Assembly: GCA_037013495.1 (NCBI GenBank)
Contig: CM072810.1
Span: forward strand, 103,444,898-103,508,897
Direction: 5' to 3'
Source: Hippophae tibetana
Taxonomy: Eukaryota; Streptophyta; Magnoliopsida; Rosales; Elaeagnaceae
Length of the DNA stretch: 64,000 nucleotides
Shown: positions 61,501-64,000 of the stretch, one piece after another
Numbering within the stretch: the first letter of the stretch is position 1
Layout of the letters: each line of letters opens with the position of its first letter
The notes under the pieces: generated by a model
What the model saw: only the letters and a program-made list of their open reading frames with translations
Told to the model about the DNA's origin: nothing
Databases searched by the model: none
Made by a program: the position numbers and the translations under genes

Positions 61501-64000
61501 AGTTGCACCTACCATTTATGGTTGCACCTAACATTTGTGTTTTCTTCCTCTTAAATGTAGGATGGACTTACAAGTTACAAATACCATATTAGACTTGAAT
61601 TAACTTCACCTAAAACTTAAGTTATGTAATGAATGATTGCCTAAACTTATATGTATAACAGAAGCTTAATTCCTGGGTGATGTGGAACTTAGTTTCCTTA
61701 ACAACATATATTTGGCAACAATATTTTCTAAAAAATGTTTACATGTTTATATGTGCAGCAGAAGCTTAACTTCTGACCGATGTGGAATTTAAGTTCCTTA
61801 ACACTCACTTCTACATCGACGAGGGTGAACAGGTGGAGTGTGCCCTGAGTGTCGACGAGGTGAGCTTTAGGAGTGCCCAATTGAGCAAAGAACTAACTCT
61901 GATACCATGTTAGACTTGAGGCTAACTCCACCTCAAAACTTAAGTTATGAGATGAAAGATTACCTAAGTTTATATGTGAAGCAGAAGCTTAACTCCTAAG
62001 TGATGTGAGATTTAGGTTCCTTAACAATATATATTTGGCAACAACATTTTCTAAAAAAAGTTCACTTACTTTTAGGTGACATTTAGTTCACGGAATGAAA
62101 TCGGAATAGGAATGGGAAAATAATGAAATAAAAAGGAAATAATTTTGTTTGGTTTGACAACTGGATTAAAAAAAAGAATTAATATTACAGTGTTTAGTTT
62201 ATAACTGAAATGGAATAGAAAATACTGTATATTATCATAATACCTTTATATGCAATAAAATTTAAATAATATTATTTAATTATTATTTTTTCGTTAGATA
62301 AAATATATTATTAAAATTATTATTTTTCTAAATAAGGTTTAGGGTTTTGGAATTTGGGGTTATGGGATTTAGAGTTTAGGGTTATATTTATGGTTAAAAT
62401 TATTATTTTTTTAAATAGGGTTTTGAGATTTAATATTTAGTGTTTATAGTTATATTTGTGGATTAAGGTTTAGGATTAAATTTTTTTAAATAGGGTTTTG
62501 GGATTTGAGATTTGAGATTTGAGGTTTAAGATTTAAGATTTATGGTTATATTTATGGGTTAAGATTTAAGGTTAAAATTATTATTATTTTAAATAGTGTT
62601 TTGAGTTTTTGGATTTAAGATTTGAGGTTTAGGTTTTAGGGTTATATGTGTGTATTAAAATTATTATTTTTCTAAATAGTATTTAGGGTTCTATTCGGAA
62701 TTAGGATAAAATTAGAAAAAAATTAAAATAGAAATGAAATCATGATTCTTTAAGAAAGAAGTAATTTTGATTCATTCTCTTATAGGAATCGATTCATTTC
62801 ATTCTCTTATAGGAATCGATTCATTTCATTCTAACTTTTCAATCAAATCAAAAATAAAATTAAAAAGAATCAATTTTAATTACATTTTTTTATCAATAAA
62901 TCAAACATAAGATTAGAATTTAGGGTGAGAATCATGTCTTACTTGTTAGCACATTGTTCTAGCACAATTACACAAACACTGCATGAAAAGGGCATACATG
63001 TTAAGTTAATGTGCTTCATTTTTGCGTCGCAATTTGTATTAATTGATTGAGAGTTAACAAAATGAAACCAACCCATATAACCCAAGTGAATCGACCAACC
63101 CATGTGGATTGAGTCATCGATTAGTTGTTTTGATTTTAGTTTTAGAATTGACTGGATTCGGCTTAAGGGACTGTAACCTGAAATATTAGACTTGGTTTAA
63201 AAAATTGTCAAATCCAACACAATCCCTATTAATTGACACAATAAAAATATTCAGTAAATTATTTATAATCTTAAAGAAAAATAAGACTCCTTAAAAGTAA
63301 AGACTAATTAGAGTTAAATTCTAATTTTATCATAATATTTTTTTCCCTACATATTACTTGTCATAATCGTGTTCGTAACAAAAACTATTTTGTTTTGTAT
63401 GCATATGCATTTACTGCAAAGTTACGGATTCAGGGTACAGAATCAAAGATAAAAAGTTCACAAGAATCAAACCCATTTCTCTCTCGCTATCCTCCTCCTC
63501 AATTTCTTTTACAATTTCCCTTTTATCTCTCTCTTTTTGTGTTTTTTTTGTTTTTTTCTTATAGTAAGAAAACCTCAAAAACCCAGAGTTGGTTTTCTTT
63601 TTGGTATGAAGGGCATGACAATTCACTTTACTGGGTTGACACTTCAATTAACATCTAAAATGGCCTTAGATCTCTTCAGGTCACTTGTCCCTGTAATGGG
63701 TTGTTTTTACTTTACTAACTGTTAGCTAAATTGGGCTATATGATTGTTTCAGTGTTTGAAGAAAAATGATCATTTGGGGATTATTTCCCTTTTCTAACAT
63801 CCTTGTTTCTTATTTAGGCAAGAAAGATGCTTTGTACGCTCAGCTATGGCATGCTTGTGCCGGTCCCAATGTATCCGTTCCAAGGATTGGGGAGAAGGTT
63901 TTCTACTTCCCCCAAGGTCACATAGAACAGGTTCTGCTGTGTGTTAGACTTTATTCTTTGGGGAATTCCATTTTTGCTAATATTGAATATCACAGGTTTC
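58569..64000 (+). CDS. Auxin response factor (ARF), 5' part: coding exons 1, 2 and start of 3
   Basis: Exon 1 is 58569-58626 ([11 protein letters not shown]... in a good ATGGC start context), exon 2 is 63818-63930, and exon 3 begins at 63996 and leaves the window. The split Gly20 codon joins exons 1 and 2 in frame. Exon 2 gives [14 protein letters not shown], then [20 protein letters not shown], the invariant N-terminal ARF segment that forms part of the dimerisation domain just before the B3 DNA-binding domain. The exon 2/3 boundary after HIEQ is a conserved ARF intron position; here the donor is CAG|GTTCTG and the acceptor ATCACAG|GTTTC. ARFs bind auxin response elements in DNA and activate or repress auxin genes in the nucleus. 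The B3, middle and PB1 domains lie outside the window, so activator or repressor class cannot be judged. Intron 1 is 5,191 bp and loaded with transposons. Confidence 0.92.
58927..59001 (-). mobile_element. TRIM-like element copy 1, internal domain (left part, split by copia insertion)
   Basis: It matches the internal region of the TRIM-like copy at 61804-61907: GGAGTGTG.CCT, GACGAGG.TRAGCTT, GGRTGCCC, then the reverse of the primer site, decayed to ATGATATTAT at 58992-59001. The copia LTR starts at the next base. The expected lower LTR of this copy is missing before 58927. Confidence 0.7.
59002..59178 (-). repeat. 3' LTR fragment of the nested copia element
   Basis: It aligns with 61206-61380 from TG(A/G)GCACA(A/G)CGG through TTTAACGTGGTTCA and TTCTTCCACTAATAAAATTAATG to CAACAAAT.GA.ATAAA. 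It is the terminal part of the LTR only. Its inner edge is the deletion junction with integrase. Confidence 0.85.
59180..60000 (-). pseudogene. Copia integrase, truncated and catalytically impaired
   Basis: The minus-strand frame from 60000 reads the pre-integrase end ([13 protein letters not shown]), an HHCC zinc finger ([10 protein letters not shown]...[10 protein letters not shown]) and the integrase core. Of the DDE triad, the first Asp position is Tyr (HSYLCGP), the second is kept (IQTDNGGEY) and the Glu region reads [12 protein letters not shown] with Lys for Glu. The open frame runs on to 59107 only because it reads through the junction into LTR sequence; the last ~25 residues are not integrase. 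Confidence 0.85.
60157..60339 (-). pseudogene. Copia gag-protease junction, protease fragment
   Basis: It reads to [12 protein letters not shown], the copia aspartic protease active-site motif with Asp kept and Asn where Ser is usual, then hits TAG at 60157-60159. It is in the same frame as gag, separated only by the TGA at 60340-60342. Confidence 0.8.
60340..61065 (-). pseudogene. Copia gag, interrupted
   Basis: The start is ATG at 61065 ([19 protein letters not shown]), followed by TGA at 61006-61008 where copia gag has a conserved Trp, then open to 60340. It contains the gag helical region ([46 protein letters not shown]) and a C-terminal zinc knuckle [14 protein letters not shown] in which the last Cys is Phe. 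The interruptions and lost Cys make it nonfunctional. Confidence 0.88.
61189..61200 (-). other. tRNA-Met-type primer binding site of the nested copia element
   Basis: TGGTTTCAGATC on the minus strand, 5 bp downstream of the 5' LTR end at 61206. It differs slightly from the usual TGGTATCAGAGC. Confidence 0.75.
61206..61580 (-). repeat. 5' LTR of the nested copia element
   Basis: It starts (plus-strand sense) TGGGCACAGCGGG at 61206. Its upper end lies at about 61580, just before the TRIM primer-site remnant ATACCA. The exact last base and the 5 bp target duplication are uncertain, because left (ATTAT) and right (ACCAT or TATTA) flanks do not match cleanly. Confidence 0.75.
61587..61703 (-). 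mobile_element. TRIM-like LTR, copy 1 (right part of the split element)
   Basis: 117 bp beginning TATTAGACTTG (TG mutated to TA) and ending CCTTAACA. It aligns throughout with the LTR at 61908-62026, including AAACTTAAGTTATG and GCAGAAGCTTAA. It is preceded by primer-site remnant ATACCA at 61581-61586 and followed by the flank TATATTTGGCAACAA. Confidence 0.8.
61704..61740. repeat. Flank duplicated together with the TRIM-like element
   Basis: ACATATATTTGGCAACAATA and the following TTTTCTAAAAAATGTT recur after the second TRIM copy at 62027-62063. This shows that the two copies arose by tandem duplication of element plus flank, not by two insertions. Confidence 0.75.
61746..62026 (-). mobile_element. 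TRIM-like miniature LTR element, copy 2
   Basis: On the minus strand the LTR is 62026-61908 (119 bp, TGTTAAGG...GTCTAACA), with primer site TGGTATCAGAGT directly after it (61907-61896). A ~100 bp noncoding internal domain ends in a purine-rich GTAGAAGTGAG, and a second, truncated LTR (61803-61746) starts TGTTAAGG. Total size ~280 bp with no protein, as in terminal-repeat retrotransposons in miniature. Confidence 0.85.
62080..62930. mobile_element. Non-coding element with telomere-like core (possible MITE)
   Basis: The left part (62085-62160: GGAATGAAATCGGAATAGGA) and right part (62760-62830, reverse-complement wording ATAGGAATCGATTCATTTCATT in pieces) are related as inverted repeats. The core 62330-62690 is a degenerate array of TTTAGGG/TTTGGGATTT/GGTTTAGG words. 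A perfect 27 bp tandem repeat sits at 62773-62799 and 62800-62826. It is non-coding, in the ARF intron. Confidence 0.55.
62773..62826. repeat. Perfect 27 bp direct tandem repeat
   Basis: CATTCTCTTATAGGAATCGA followed by TTCATTT occurs twice, head to tail and without mismatch, implying a recent slippage or duplication relative to the surrounding decayed element. Confidence 0.85.

Larger units (their letters stand above)
59002..61580 (-). mobile_element. Deleted Ty1/copia LTR retrotransposon (minus strand) nested in a TRIM-like element
   Basis: On the minus strand the 5' LTR is ~61580-61206, followed by primer site TGGTTTCAGATC (61200-61189), gag from 61065, protease near 60200, and integrase to ~59180. 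There the sequence jumps straight into the last ~177 bp of the 3' LTR (59178-59002). Reverse transcriptase, RNase H and the rest of the 3' LTR are deleted. The shared LTR segment differs at ~19 of ~177 positions by hand count, so the insertion is old. In-frame stops occur at 61006-61008, 60340-60342 and 60157-60159. Confidence 0.88.
58627..63817 (+). other. Intron 1 of the ARF gene, 5.2 kb, invaded by nested elements
   Basis: Donor CAG|GTGACC, acceptor TTATTTAG|GC. Native intron-like sequence flanks the inserts (58627-58926 and ~62930-63817). Inside are a TRIM-like element, a deleted copia element inserted into it, a tandem duplicate of the TRIM, and a telomere-motif-rich element. The region at 63460-63560 is CT-rich, like a plant leader, and could be an alternative first exon, but nothing proves it. 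Confidence 0.8.

Noticed and set aside
63395..63725. Several ORFs of 62-87 codons near the end of ARF intron 1
   Set aside because: They overlap one another on both strands in a CT-rich stretch and have no domains. An alternative ARF leader exon is possible but unproven.

Overview
The window looks like nuclear DNA of a dicot-type flowering plant. It is very AT-rich, its genes have GT-AG introns, and it carries three recognisable plant gene families: a Tubby-like F-box protein, a classical arabinogalactan protein and an auxin response factor. It also has Ty1/copia relics, a TRIM-like miniature retroelement, and decayed plastid DNA of the kind found in plant nuclei. I cannot name the species. 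No prokaryotic operon, CRISPR array or phage-like system is present.

Layout. 1-13,000 is AT-rich intergenic DNA with a ~350 bp tandem duplication (4.9-5.6 kb) and a MITE-like element (6.5-6.8 kb). 13.1-16.8 kb is a scrambled plastid insertion (NUPT) with pieces of ycf2, rrn16, ndhK, psbH, rpl14, rps8, trnT-GGU and ndhF in non-plastid order. 17.3-19.8 kb holds a two-coding-exon gene for a 135-residue Gly/Pro-repeat protein with a Cys-rich tail (+). 22.1-25.2 kb holds an intact five-coding-exon Tubby-like F-box gene (-). 27.7-42.3 kb is a repeat graveyard: copia relics at 28.8-32.6 and 37.1-39.9 kb, a ~1.1 kb tandem duplication at 34.4-36.8 kb, and a CCGGACCG-rich inverted-repeat element near 40.4 kb.

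43.2-43.6 kb holds a single-exon arabinogalactan protein gene (-). Just upstream of it, 44.0-51.1 kb is a ~3.5 kb segment duplicated in tandem, each copy keeping a TATA box and promoter-like stretch without an obvious ORF. 52.2-56.9 kb is a third copia relic (+), apparently interrupted by an LTR-like insert.

57.9-64.0 kb is the 5' end of an auxin response factor gene (+): TATA box, leader with two upstream ORFs, coding exon 1 (19 codons plus 1 nt), a 5.2 kb first intron, coding exon 2, and the start of exon 3 at the window edge. Intron 1 has been invaded repeatedly: a TRIM-like element that was tandemly duplicated, a deleted copia element nested inside one TRIM copy, and a telomere-motif-rich element. 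Nothing suggests that the four host genes act in one pathway. I found no wholly new system. The most interesting items are the nested intron of the ARF gene with its uORFs, the mosaic plastid insertion including a split trnT, and the duplicated orphan promoters.
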